19,914 nucleotides of DNA from contig USDD01000050.1 of NCBI GenBank assembly GCA_900553265.1, positions 1 to 19,914 of the forward strand. The letters are read 5' to 3'. The DNA comes from an uncultured Eubacteriales bacterium (GTDB lineage Bacteria; Bacillota; Clostridia; Christensenellales; Aristaeellaceae). The translations under genes were made by a program, and so were the position numbers. Within the stretch, counting starts at the first letter, position 1, and each line of letters starts with the position of its first letter. Below the pieces are notes generated by a model, which made no database searches, was not told the origin of the DNA, and saw only the letters and a program-made list of their open reading frames with translations. Shown in pieces: positions 14,520 through 19,914 of this stretch.

Positions 14520-15524
14520 ATGATCGATCCGAAAACCGTTCCCCACTTTACGCTGAACAGCGGCGCGGAGATTCCCTGCATCGGCATGGGCACCTTCGGC
14601 TCTGACCGCGTGTCGCCCGACGACGTGGCCGGCGCGGTGGCGGGCGCGCTGCGCGCCGGCTACCGCCTGCTGGACTGCGCCGCCTGCTACGGCAACGAGG
14701 CGCAGATCGGCGTGCAGCTCCGCGCGGCGCTGGACGAAAAGGTCGTCCGCCGGGAAGAGCTGTTCGTCATGACCAAAATCTGGAACGACATGCATCGCGA
14801 CGTGGCCGGCGCGCTGGACAAGAGCCTGCGCGAGCTTCAGTGCGATTACGCGGACATGCTGTTCATCCACTGGCCGTTCCCCAACTATCACGCGCCCTTC
14901 TGCGGCGTGGATTCCCGCAATCCCGACTCCAAGCCCTTCTCCGTGGCCGAGTTTCTGGACGCCTATCGCCAGATCGAGGCGCTGGTGGACGCGGGCCGGG
15001 TGCGGCACATCGGCCTTTCCAACATGACCGTGCCCAAGCTGGAGGCGGTGCTGCCCAAGCTGCGCATTGCGCCCGCCGCCTGCGAAATCGAGCTGCACCC
15101 CTGCTTTCAGCAGCGGGAGCTCTTCGACTATCTGAGGGCGCACGGCATTCTGCCCGTGGGCTACATGCCGCTGGGCTCGCCCCGCCGTCCCGAGCGCGAC
15201 ATTCTGCCCGAGGATCTGGCGGACATGGAGATGCCGGAGCTTCGGGAGATCGCCCGGGCCCACGGATGGACGCCCGCCGCCGTCTGCCTGAAGTGGGCGG
15301 TTCAGCGCGGCCAGCTGCCCATCCCCTTCTCGGTGCACCATTACGAGGACAACCTCGCCGCCGTCGTGGGCGAAGGGCTCACCGACGACGAAATGCGCGT
15401 CCTCGCCGGCCTCGAGCGCGGCAACCGGCTGGTCAAGGGACAGGTGTTCCTCTGGCCCGGCGTGAGGGACTGGCACGACCTCTGGGACGAGGACGGAACC
15501 ATCATCGACTGCACGGACTGCTGA
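14520..15524 (+). CDS. aldo/keto reductase
   Basis: This 334-residue cytoplasmic NADPH-type reductase of the AKR superfamily folds as a TIM barrel. The catalytic tetrad is complete: Asp52 and Tyr57 (LLDCAACYGNE), Lys86 (VMTKIW) and His117 (LFIHWPFP). The GLSNM segment (about 164) and the CEIELHP segment are the usual substrate and cofactor loops. The family NADPH-binding loop near the C-terminus appears as IPFSVHHYEDN, with the common IPK-S start changed to IPFS. ATG 14520 lies 8 nt after GGGGAGG; the in-frame GTG at 14511 overlaps that site. It follows the alcohol dehydrogenase by 16 bp and precedes a small gene by 13 bp. It probably reduces or oxidises the sugar-like product of its neighbour. 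Confidence 0.92.
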   Translation: MIDPKTVPHFTLNSGAEIPCIGMGTFGSDRVSPDDVAGAVAGALRAGYRLLDCAACYGNEAQIGVQLRAALDEKVVRREELFVMTKIWNDMHRDVAGALDKSLRELQCDYADMLFIHWPFPNYHAPFCGVDSRNPDSKPFSVAEFLDAYRQIEALVDAGRVRHIGLSNMTVPKLEAVLPKLRIAPAACEIELHPCFQQRELFDYLRAHGILPVGYMPLGSPRRPERDILPEDLADMEMPELREIARAHGWTPAAVCLKWAVQRGQLPIPFSVHHYEDNLAAVVGEGLTDDEMRVLAGLERGNRLVKGQVFLWPGVRDWHDLWDEDGTIIDCTDC

Positions 15525-15537
15525 GGAGGATTGCTCC

Positions 15538-15957
15538 ATGGTATCTATTCTTGCGGACGAATCGGCGGATCGGGTCTGGCAGGGCCTCATCGACGCGCTG
15601 TCCGGGCCGGACACGCGATGGACGGTGGATTCGGTGGACTGCATTTACTACGAGGGGCTCCGCGACGGCATATTTACGCCCGGCGAGCTTCGAGCCGCGC
15701 TGGCGGTGGGAGGCGTGTGCTTCGCACGTCTCTTCGCCATGCCCGGCGGACGGCGGCTCGAGGGCGATGTGAAGACCCATGCGGACGTGCGCGCCTGCGG
15801 CTGCGAGGCGCTGGTGATCTGCACGGACTGCGCGTATCTGGAGGTCTTTTCCCAAAGCGCCGACCTGCTGGAACGGGCGGCGCAGGCCGCCCGCGCCGCC
15901 GGCGCGGAGCGGGTGTGCATGGAGCCCGACGAGGACCGCACGGGCTTTTGCATCTGA
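15538..15957 (+). CDS. small soluble protein, possibly DUF2691-like
   Basis: This 139-residue protein has a strong AGGAGGA site 8 nt before its ATG, which supports it as real. It has no signal peptide, no membrane segment and no catalytic motif that I recognise. Its pattern (an acidic N-terminal half, then GDVKTHADVRACGCEALVIC, a hydrophobic strand AYLEVFSQS, and an ending MEPDEDRTGFCI) resembles what I remember of DUF2691 proteins, which end in a similar acidic-Gly-Arg-Thr segment. This is a memory match only. Seven of its residues are cysteine, many in the second half (CGCEALVICTDC), which is high for a cytoplasmic protein. It is the third gene of the operon, 13 bp after the aldo/keto reductase. 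Function unknown. Confidence 0.75.
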   Translation: MVSILADESADRVWQGLIDALSGPDTRWTVDSVDCIYYEGLRDGIFTPGELRAALAVGGVCFARLFAMPGGRRLEGDVKTHADVRACGCEALVICTDCAYLEVFSQSADLLERAAQAARAAGAERVCMEPDEDRTGFCI

Positions 15958-15989
15958 GCATCGGACGCTGAACGAAGAAAGGACGGACG

Positions 15990-16523
15990 ATGAAGCGCGG
16001 AAAATGGCGGCTCGGAATTCTGCTTCTCTGCCTGATCGCCGCGGGCGCGGCCCTCTGGACGCTCTGTCAGCGCGGCTGGACGTGGCGCGTGCCCGAGGCG
16101 CTGGTGCGGCGGGTGAGCATCGGGCGCCTCTCGGACAATCCGGACGCGCTGACGCGGGACGGCTTTGTGGAAGCGGACGACGATCACCGCCTTTATTTTC
16201 AGTTGGGGTGGTCGGCCACGTCGCGCCCCGGGGAAGAATTCGAGGACAATGGCGAGCGCCTGCTGGTCTGGTTTGAAGGGGATGAAAACCCGCAAATCCT
16301 CCTTCGACTGGCTGAGAGCGGCGCGCCGGAGGGCGAGGTTCGCGCCTCCGCATGGACGCGGCTCGCCCAGAGTCTGAGCGGTAACGCCTTCCAGCAGGGA
16401 ATTACCCTCTCCTCCAGCCGGGGAAGCCTGCGCATCTTGCGGTGCACATCGGGCCTGTTCAGCGGACGCAGGGCGCTCCTCGCCGATCTTGAGGCCTTCT
16501 GCGACCGGTATTTTCCGCCGTGA
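15990..16523 (+). CDS. small membrane-anchored protein of unknown function
   Basis: This 177-residue protein begins with a positively charged tip (MKRGKWR) and one hydrophobic helix (LGILLLCLIAAGAALWTLC, about 8-26). It is probably anchored in the membrane with the rest outside. The remaining roughly 150 residues are soluble, Arg- and Glu-rich, with alternating strand-like segments (RLYFQLGW, ERLLVWFEG, GITLSSSRG) and no motif I recognise. AAAGGA lies upstream at suitable spacing. It is the last gene of the dehydrogenase operon, 32 bp after the preceding gene. A cysteine inside the helix is not in a convincing lipobox. Convergent with hsp20; a hairpin with a T tract follows. Confidence 0.75.
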   Translation: MKRGKWRLGILLLCLIAAGAALWTLCQRGWTWRVPEALVRRVSIGRLSDNPDALTRDGFVEADDDHRLYFQLGWSATSRPGEEFEDNGERLLVWFEGDENPQILLRLAESGAPEGEVRASAWTRLAQSLSGNAFQQGITLSSSRGSLRILRCTSGLFSGRRALLADLEAFCDRYFPP

Positions 16524-16543
16524 AAGCGCTTATTGCAGCGAAA

Positions 16544-16571
16544 AGGGGCTGTGAATTTCTTCACAGCCCCT
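16544..16571 (-). terminator. terminator of hsp20
   Basis: A perfect 12-bp stem (16544-16555 with 16560-16571) with a 4-nt loop is followed on the minus strand by TTTTCGC. On the plus strand no T run follows, so it mainly ends the minus-strand hsp20 transcript, 55 bp after its stop. Confidence 0.75.
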
Positions 16572-16596
16572 CAGACCGCTCACGGGCGCGGCTCCC

Positions 16597-16628
16597 GGCG
16601 GGGAATCGCTCCCCCGCCACATTTTTTT
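16597..16628 (+). terminator. terminator of the dehydrogenase operon
   Basis: A GGCGGGG/CCCCGCC stem (16597-16603 with 16612-16618) with an 8-nt loop is followed by ACA and seven Ts (16622-16628) on the plus strand. The T tract overlaps the last bases of the convergent hsp20 stop codon, so the two transcription units are packed end to end. Confidence 0.68.
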
Positions 16629-17073
16629 ACCCTTCAATCATGATGGTGTGCGGGCTTTCGACCCTGTGCGCGTCCTTCTTCGGAACCTCGATCATCAGCA
16701 CGCCGGACTCGTACTTGCACTTGACCTCTTCCGGCCGCACGTCGCCGACGTAGAACGTCCGCTGGCTGGTGCCGGCGAAGCGCTCCTGACGGATCACGCG
16801 GCGGGTCTTCTTGTCCTCTTCTTCCTTGTCCACGCCCTTGGAGGCGGTGATGGTCAGATAGCCGTCCTTCAGCTCGATGCCGATTTCGTCCTTCTTAAAG
16901 CCCGGCAGATCCACGGCCAGCTCGTAGCTGTCCTCGGTCTCGTGCACGTCGGTCTTCATAATGCGCGCCGCATTCTTGCCGTACAGCGCCTTGTCCGTAT
17001 TCCACATCGTCCTTCCGAACGCATCGTTGAACAGATCGTCGAACAGATTCTCACTGAACATCATAGGCAGCAT
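16627..17073 (-). CDS. small heat-shock protein, Hsp20/alpha-crystallin family
   Basis: This 148-residue ATP-independent chaperone holds unfolding proteins for refolding by DnaK or GroEL. It has a short N-terminal arm (MLPMMFSENLFDDLFNDAFG), an alpha-crystallin domain from about residue 38 (MKTDVHETEDSYELAVDLPG) to 132 with the hallmark GVLMIEVPK near its end, and a C-terminal IMI tripeptide (TIMIEG), the IxI motif used in oligomer assembly. It has its own consensus promoter overlapped by a CIRCE element, so it is almost certainly repressed by HrcA in normal conditions and released on heat stress. The start ATG follows AAAGGA at about 10 nt. Transcribed alone and divergent from the T-box/ABC importer. 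Confidence 0.95.
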   Translation of the reverse strand: MLPMMFSENLFDDLFNDAFGRTMWNTDKALYGKNAARIMKTDVHETEDSYELAVDLPGFKKDEIGIELKDGYLTITASKGVDKEEEDKKTRRVIRQERFAGTSQRTFYVGDVRPEEVKCKYESGVLMIEVPKKDAHRVESPHTIMIEG

Positions 17074-17175
17074 AACGCAAACTTCCTTTCCAAGCGGTTT
17101 TCCCGGGCGAATCTTTCGCGCCCGACCGCGTCGCTCGTTCCCCTCGGGAGCCGCTTTCTCGCTCTCCCCTTGGAA
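17074..17175 (-). promoter_or_regulatory. long structured leader of hsp20 with alternative helices at the RBS
   Basis: The leader of about 100 nt can fold in at least two mutually exclusive ways. On the minus strand TTCCAAG (17169-17175), at the very 5' end, can pair with CTTGGAA (17088-17094), whose last bases enter the AAAGGA ribosome binding site (17082-17089). AAGCGG (17151-17156) can instead pair with CCGCTT (17092-17097), which shares CTT with the first helix. A CGGGCG/CGCCCG hairpin (17104-17109 with 17119-17124) lies between. This is compatible with temperature-sensitive translation, but that is inference. Confidence 0.4.
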
Positions 17176-17183
17176 CAGCTATT

Positions 17184-17211
17184 ATTATACTCGGATTGTT
17201 AGCACTGTCAA
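17184..17211 (-). promoter_or_regulatory. sigma-A promoter for hsp20
   Basis: On the minus strand, perfect TTGACA (17206-17211) and perfect TATAAT (17184-17189) are separated by 16 bp. The CIRCE element covers the whole -35 box. Confidence 0.9.
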
Positions 17212-17225
17212 TAGGCGAGTGCTAA
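17199..17225. promoter_or_regulatory. CIRCE element (HrcA operator)
   Basis: TTAGCACTG-N9-GAGTGCTAA differs from the consensus inverted repeat TTAGCACTC-N9-GAGTGCTAA at a single inner base. It overlaps the -35 box of the hsp20 promoter, so bound HrcA would block RNA polymerase. hrcA itself is not in this window. Confidence 0.95.
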
Positions 17226-17301
17226 TTTTTCTGTAAACAATTTGTGAACACGCGCAGAACCCGGTTTGCGCAATTTCTTTTCCCAAAAGACGGTTTGGGT
17301 A

Positions 17302-17330
17302 TTGACAAACGGCCTTGTGTCGCATATAAT
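17302..17330 (+). promoter_or_regulatory. consensus sigma-A promoter for the T-box/ABC importer operon
   Basis: Perfect TTGACA (17302-17307) and perfect TATAAT (17325-17330) have the ideal 17-bp spacing. Such a strong constitutive promoter is typical upstream of an attenuator, where control happens after initiation. Transcription should start near 17337, about 45 nt before the T-box stem I. The divergent stretch 17226-17301 holds no gene. Confidence 0.93.
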
Positions 17331-17381
17331 GTTTTTTAAATTCAGCTGCGGACATTGGTCTGCGGCGGACAGATTCAAAAG

Positions 17382-17647
17382 GCGATGATCGGGAAGAAGT
17401 AGCCTGCGCCCAAGCGCGGATCCAGAGAGCCCCGGCAGGTGGAAGGGGGCATCCGGCTTGCAGACGAATACATCCCGCAGCCGCTCGCTGAAGGCGGATT
17501 TCCGCTGCGTAGGTGCAGACCGGGTTCTTCCCGTTACAGAAGACGGACGATGATGGTTGTCCGACGGAGGCTTTCGCCGCAGGGCGAAGGCGATATGAGG
17601 TGGTACCGCGTGAACAACGCCCTCTGCACACTGTGCAGAGGGCGTTT
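17382..17647 (+). promoter_or_regulatory. T-box riboswitch, predicted tRNA-Tyr specific (specifier UAC)
   Basis: All core T-box parts can be placed. The stem I base pairs GCGA (17382-17385) with TCGC (17485-17488). The lower helix pairs CGGGA with TCCCG. The specifier loop has AGTA on the rising side and GAA-UAC-A on the falling side, with UAC at 17469-17471. The AGAGAG motif and GGTGGAAG apical region follow the usual order. Stem II and III hairpins follow. The T-box sequence AGGTGGTACCGCG lies at 17598-17610. The antiterminator pairs AGG with CCT and GCG with CGC around a 7-nt UGGUACC bulge. UGGU would pair with ACCA, agreeing with discriminator A of bacterial tRNA-Tyr. Uncharged tRNA-Tyr would therefore switch on the downstream importer. 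The codon choice rests on hand alignment. Confidence 0.93.
17616..17647 (+). terminator. T-box terminator hairpin
   Basis: A perfect 14-bp stem (17616-17629 with 17633-17646) with a 3-nt loop ends in GTTTATG. Its 5' arm contains the CGCCCT bases that the T-box needs for the antiterminator, so the two structures exclude each other. The T tract is short. Confidence 0.9.
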
Positions 17648-17699
17648 ATGATTTCCGGGCGCAAAACGCCCGGAGGATTCCAAAGAGGAGGTTTTTTCC

Positions 17700-18650
17700 A
17701 TGAAGAAGTTGCTTGCGATGATGGTTGCCCTGATGCTCATTCTGTCCGTTCCGGCGCTGGCCGAGACGGAGGAGACCTATCTCATCGGCATCTGCCAGCT
17801 GGTTCAGCACGAGGCGCTGGACGCGGCGACCCAGGGCTTTAAGGACGCGCTGACCGAGAAGCTGGGCGATCAGGTTTCCTTTGACGAGCAGAACGCCTCC
17901 GGCGATTCCGCCAACTGTATCACCATTATGAACGCCTTCCTGTCCGAGAACGTGGATCTGATTCTGGCCAACGCCACGCCGGCGCTGCAGGCGGCTCAGG
18001 CGGCCACTGCGGACACGCCCATCCTCGGCACGTCCGTCACCGACTACGCCACCGCGCTGGACGTCTCCGACTGGACGGGCGCGACGGGCGTGAACATCTC
18101 CGGCACCTCCGACCTCGCGCCGCTGGACGGCCAGGCCGCGATGATTCAGGAGCTGTTCCCGGACGCGAAGGAGATCGGCCTGCTGTACTGCTCGGCCGAG
18201 GCCAATTCCGCCTATCAGGTCGGCGTCATCGAGGGCTATCTGACCGAGATGGGCTTTAACTGCACCGAGTACGCGTTCACCGATACCAACGACGTGTCCG
18301 CCGTGACCGCCAACGCCTGCGCGGCCAGCGACGTGATCTACATTCCCACGGACAACACCGCCGCGTCCTGCGCCGAGGCCATCCGCAACGTGGTGGAGAC
18401 CGAGATGGTGCCTGTGGTCGCCGGCGAGGAAAACCTCTGCAAGGGCTGCGGCGTGGCCACCCTGTCCATCAGCTACTACGATCTGGGCTACGCCACCGGC
18501 GAAATGGCCTATGAGATTCTGGTCGAGGGCGCGGACGTGTCCGCCATGGAGGTGCGCTATGCGCCTCAGTTCACCAAGGAATACAACGCCGAGCTGTGCG
18601 AGCTGCTGGGCGTGACCGTTCCGGACGGCTATACGGCCATCGCGGAATAA
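17700..18650 (+). CDS. ABC transporter substrate-binding protein (TrpX-like family), predicted tyrosine-type ligand
   Basis: This 316-residue extracytoplasmic binding protein belongs to the ABC_sub_bind (TrpX-like) group. After the signal peptide come two alpha/beta lobes: TYLIGICQLVQHEALDAATQ opens the mature protein, NAFLSENVDLILANATPALQ and TPILGTSVTDY follow in lobe one, and FPDAKEIGLLYCSAEANS opens lobe two, a typical order for the family. The signal peptide MKKLLAMMVALMLILSVPALA is followed directly by ETEET, so it looks like a signal peptidase I site, without the lipobox cysteine most Gram-positive binding proteins have. ATG follows GAGGAGG by about 9 nt. The gene is the first after a tyrosine-type T-box, so the ligand is probably tyrosine or a precursor. 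Family members in other Firmicutes are linked to tryptophan. Confidence 0.92.
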   Translation: MKKLLAMMVALMLILSVPALAETEETYLIGICQLVQHEALDAATQGFKDALTEKLGDQVSFDEQNASGDSANCITIMNAFLSENVDLILANATPALQAAQAATADTPILGTSVTDYATALDVSDWTGATGVNISGTSDLAPLDGQAAMIQELFPDAKEIGLLYCSAEANSAYQVGVIEGYLTEMGFNCTEYAFTDTNDVSAVTANACAASDVIYIPTDNTAASCAEAIRNVVETEMVPVVAGEENLCKGCGVATLSISYYDLGYATGEMAYEILVEGADVSAMEVRYAPQFTKEYNAELCELLGVTVPDGYTAIAE

Positions 18651-18666
18651 TCCAAATATACATGTC

Positions 18667-18702
18667 CCGGGCGGCCGTCCCGCAAGGGAACCGGCCGCCC
18701 GG
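18667..18702 (+). other. strong intercistronic hairpin with a GCAA tetraloop
   Basis: An 11-bp GC stem (18667-18677 with 18692-18702) continues into a 4-bp TCCC/GGGA helix closed by a GCAA loop, with a 2-nt bulge. No T tract follows, so it is unlikely to be a terminator. Between a binding-protein gene and its permease, such a structure usually protects the upstream mRNA from 3' exonucleases and lifts the binding protein above the membrane parts. Confidence 0.8.
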
Positions 18703-18725
18703 AGGAATGCCGGGAGGAAGCAGAA

Positions 18726-19631
18726 TTGAATTTTTCCACATTGCTCAACGCCATGCCGGGCGCCGTCGCACAGGGCCTGATCTGGGGCGTCATGGCGATC
18801 GGTCTGTACATCACCTATAAGGTGCTGGATTACGCGGATCTGACCGTGGACGGCACCATGGCCACCGGCGGCGCGGTCTGCATCATGCTGATGATGCAGG
18901 GCGTGAACACCTGGGTGGCGCTGCTGTGCGCCGTGCTGGCGGGCATGCTGGCCGGAATGGTCACGGGTCTGCTGCACACCTGCATGGGCATTCCGGCCAT
19001 CCTCGCCGGCATTCTGACCCAGCTTTCGCTCTATTCCATCAATCTGACCGTCATGGCCGGAAAGGCGAATCAGGCCGTCAGCGCGACCAAGTACGACCTG
19101 ATCGTCTCCTCCCGCTATGTCAAGGAGCTGTCGCTGCGCAATCCCATCTTCATCACGATCCTCGCGCTGGCGGCGCTCATCGGCGTGCTGTACTGGTTCT
19201 TCGGCACGGAGATCGGCTGCTCGCTGCGCTCCACCGGCGCGAACGCGGCCATGTCCCGTGCCCAGGGCATCAACACCAACCGCGCCAAGATCCTCGGCCT
19301 GATGATCTCCAACGGCATCGTGGCGCTGTCCTCGGCGCTGTATTCCCACTATCAGGGCTTTGCGGACGTGAACATGGGCCGCGGCGCCATCGTCATCGGT
19401 CTGGCCGCCGTCATCATCAGCGACGTGATCTTCGGCCGGCTGTTCACCAACTTCGCGCTGAAGCTGGTGGCCGTGGTGTTCGGCGCGGTGATCTACTACG
19501 TCGTGCTTCAGGTGGTGCTCTGGCTGGGACTGGACACGAACCTGCTGAAGCTGCTGCAGGCGCTGATCGTGGCCGTGTTCCTCGCCATTCCCTATTGGAA
19601 GAACAAGGTGCGCGCGAAGGGAGGCCGCTGA
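18726..19631 (+). CDS. ABC transporter permease (TrpY-like)
   Basis: This 301-residue inner-membrane permease of the branched-chain/ABC-2-type BPD_transp_2 family has about eight or nine helices. The first helices run from AQGLIWGVMAIGLYITYKVL, with the acidic DYADLTVDGTMATGGAV segment typical of TrpY-like permeases. The coupling region near residues 160-190 (EIGCSLRSTGANAAMSRAQG, then INTNRAKILGL) would contact the ATPase. TTG at 18726 is used as start: GGAGG lies about 8 nt upstream and no ATG fits better. It lies 75 bp after the binding protein, with a strong hairpin between, and 2 bp before the ATPase gene. It forms the membrane channel of the predicted tyrosine importer. Confidence 0.92.
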   Translation: MNFSTLLNAMPGAVAQGLIWGVMAIGLYITYKVLDYADLTVDGTMATGGAVCIMLMMQGVNTWVALLCAVLAGMLAGMVTGLLHTCMGIPAILAGILTQLSLYSINLTVMAGKANQAVSATKYDLIVSSRYVKELSLRNPIFITILALAALIGVLYWFFGTEIGCSLRSTGANAAMSRAQGINTNRAKILGLMISNGIVALSSALYSHYQGFADVNMGRGAIVIGLAAVIISDVIFGRLFTNFALKLVAVVFGAVIYYVVLQVVLWLGLDTNLLKLLQALIVAVFLAIPYWKNKVRAKGGR

Positions 19632-19633
19632 CC

Positions 19634-19914
19634 ATGCTGGACATCAAGGACGTCGTCAAGACCTTCAACGCCCGCACCATCAACGAAAAGGTGGCGCTTC
19701 GGGGCGTGAACCTTCATCTGAACGAGGGCGATTTCGTCACCATGATCGGCGGCAACGGCGCGGGCAAGTCCACGCTGCTCAACGCCGTGGCGGGCGTGTG
19801 GCCCGTGGATCGGGGCAGCATCGTCGTGGCCGGTCAGGACGTGACGCATCTGTCCGAGCATCGCCGGGCGACGCTGCTGGGCCGCGTGTTTCAGGATCCC
19901 ATGATGGGCACCGC
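19634..19914 (+). CDS. ABC transporter ATP-binding protein (TrpZ-like), 5' part only
   Basis: The gene runs off the right edge; 93 codons are visible. The protein starts MLDIKDVVKTFNARTINEKV and contains the Walker A motif GGNGAGKST near residue 40 and the Q-loop VFQDPMMGT at the window end. The signature and Walker B motifs lie beyond the edge. ATG is 2 bp after the permease stop and 9 nt after GGGAGG, so the two are translationally coupled. It would power the importer formed by the two preceding genes. The strand NARTINEKVALRGVNLHLNEGDF is typical of the TrpZ-like/YitM-type ATPases that accompany this permease family. Confidence 0.93.
   Translation, partial: MLDIKDVVKTFNARTINEKVALRGVNLHLNEGDFVTMIGGNGAGKSTLLNAVAGVWPVDRGSIVVAGQDVTHLSEHRRATLLGRVFQDPMMGT

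Noticed and set aside
17469..17475. Alternative T-box specifiers ATC (Ile) or AAT (Asn), or a tryptophan T-box as expected for a TrpX-like importer
   Set aside because: No TGG is present in the loop. Only UAC falls directly after the GAA loop-E partner and before the TCCCG helix, and it agrees with the discriminator pairing.

Overview
The window looks like chromosome from a GC-rich Firmicute, most likely an uncultured gut-type Clostridia (my inference; Christensenellales-like lineages would fit). The reasons are a tyrosine-type T-box leader, a CIRCE heat-shock operator, consensus sigma-A promoters, strong AGGAGG-type ribosome binding sites and the Clostridia-type neighbourhood rpmE / DUF1385 / prmC / prfA / sua5. 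GTG and TTG starts are used several times (LysR, GH36, prfA, sua5, ABC permease).

Left part (1-2.3 kb): a GC-rich repeat array made of two interleaved units (47 and 38 bp) runs up to the 3' end of a LysR regulator. The regulator is divergent from an SDR oxidoreductase. Between them lie two facing promoters and a perfect ATTGAT-N11-ATCAAT operator, and a 16-bp hairpin terminator closes the SDR gene.

Middle (2.3-10.4 kb, all minus strand): rpmE has its own promoter, a structured leader and terminators. It is followed by a diverged DUF1385 membrane protein, prmC (release-factor methylase), prfA (RF1), a second cluster of the GC-rich repeats, sua5/tsaC (t6A tRNA modification), a YhhN-family membrane protein and a ribulokinase-like FGGY kinase. 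This is a translation/tRNA block with a sugar kinase at its end. An EamA (DMT) exporter with its own promoter lies upstream of rpmE.

Right-centre (10.6-16.6 kb, plus strand): an SGNH hydrolase and a GH36 alpha-galactosidase-type enzyme form a tightly coupled pair ending in a strong terminator. A consensus-like promoter then drives a zinc alcohol dehydrogenase, an aldo/keto reductase, a small soluble protein (possibly DUF2691-like) and a small membrane-anchored protein. Neither glycan-acting enzyme has a signal peptide, so both probably work on imported oligosaccharides or small glycosides.

Right end (16.6-19.9 kb): an Hsp20 chaperone on the minus strand is controlled by a CIRCE element overlapping its -35 box, and its leader can form alternative helices beside the ribosome binding site. 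Divergent from it, a consensus promoter feeds a complete T-box riboswitch. Its specifier UAC and acceptor-pairing UGGU point to tRNA-Tyr. The T-box controls an ABC importer (binding protein, permease, ATPase; the ATPase is cut by the window edge), which is therefore predicted to take up tyrosine or a related compound. No phage, transposon, CRISPR, tRNA or rRNA was found.
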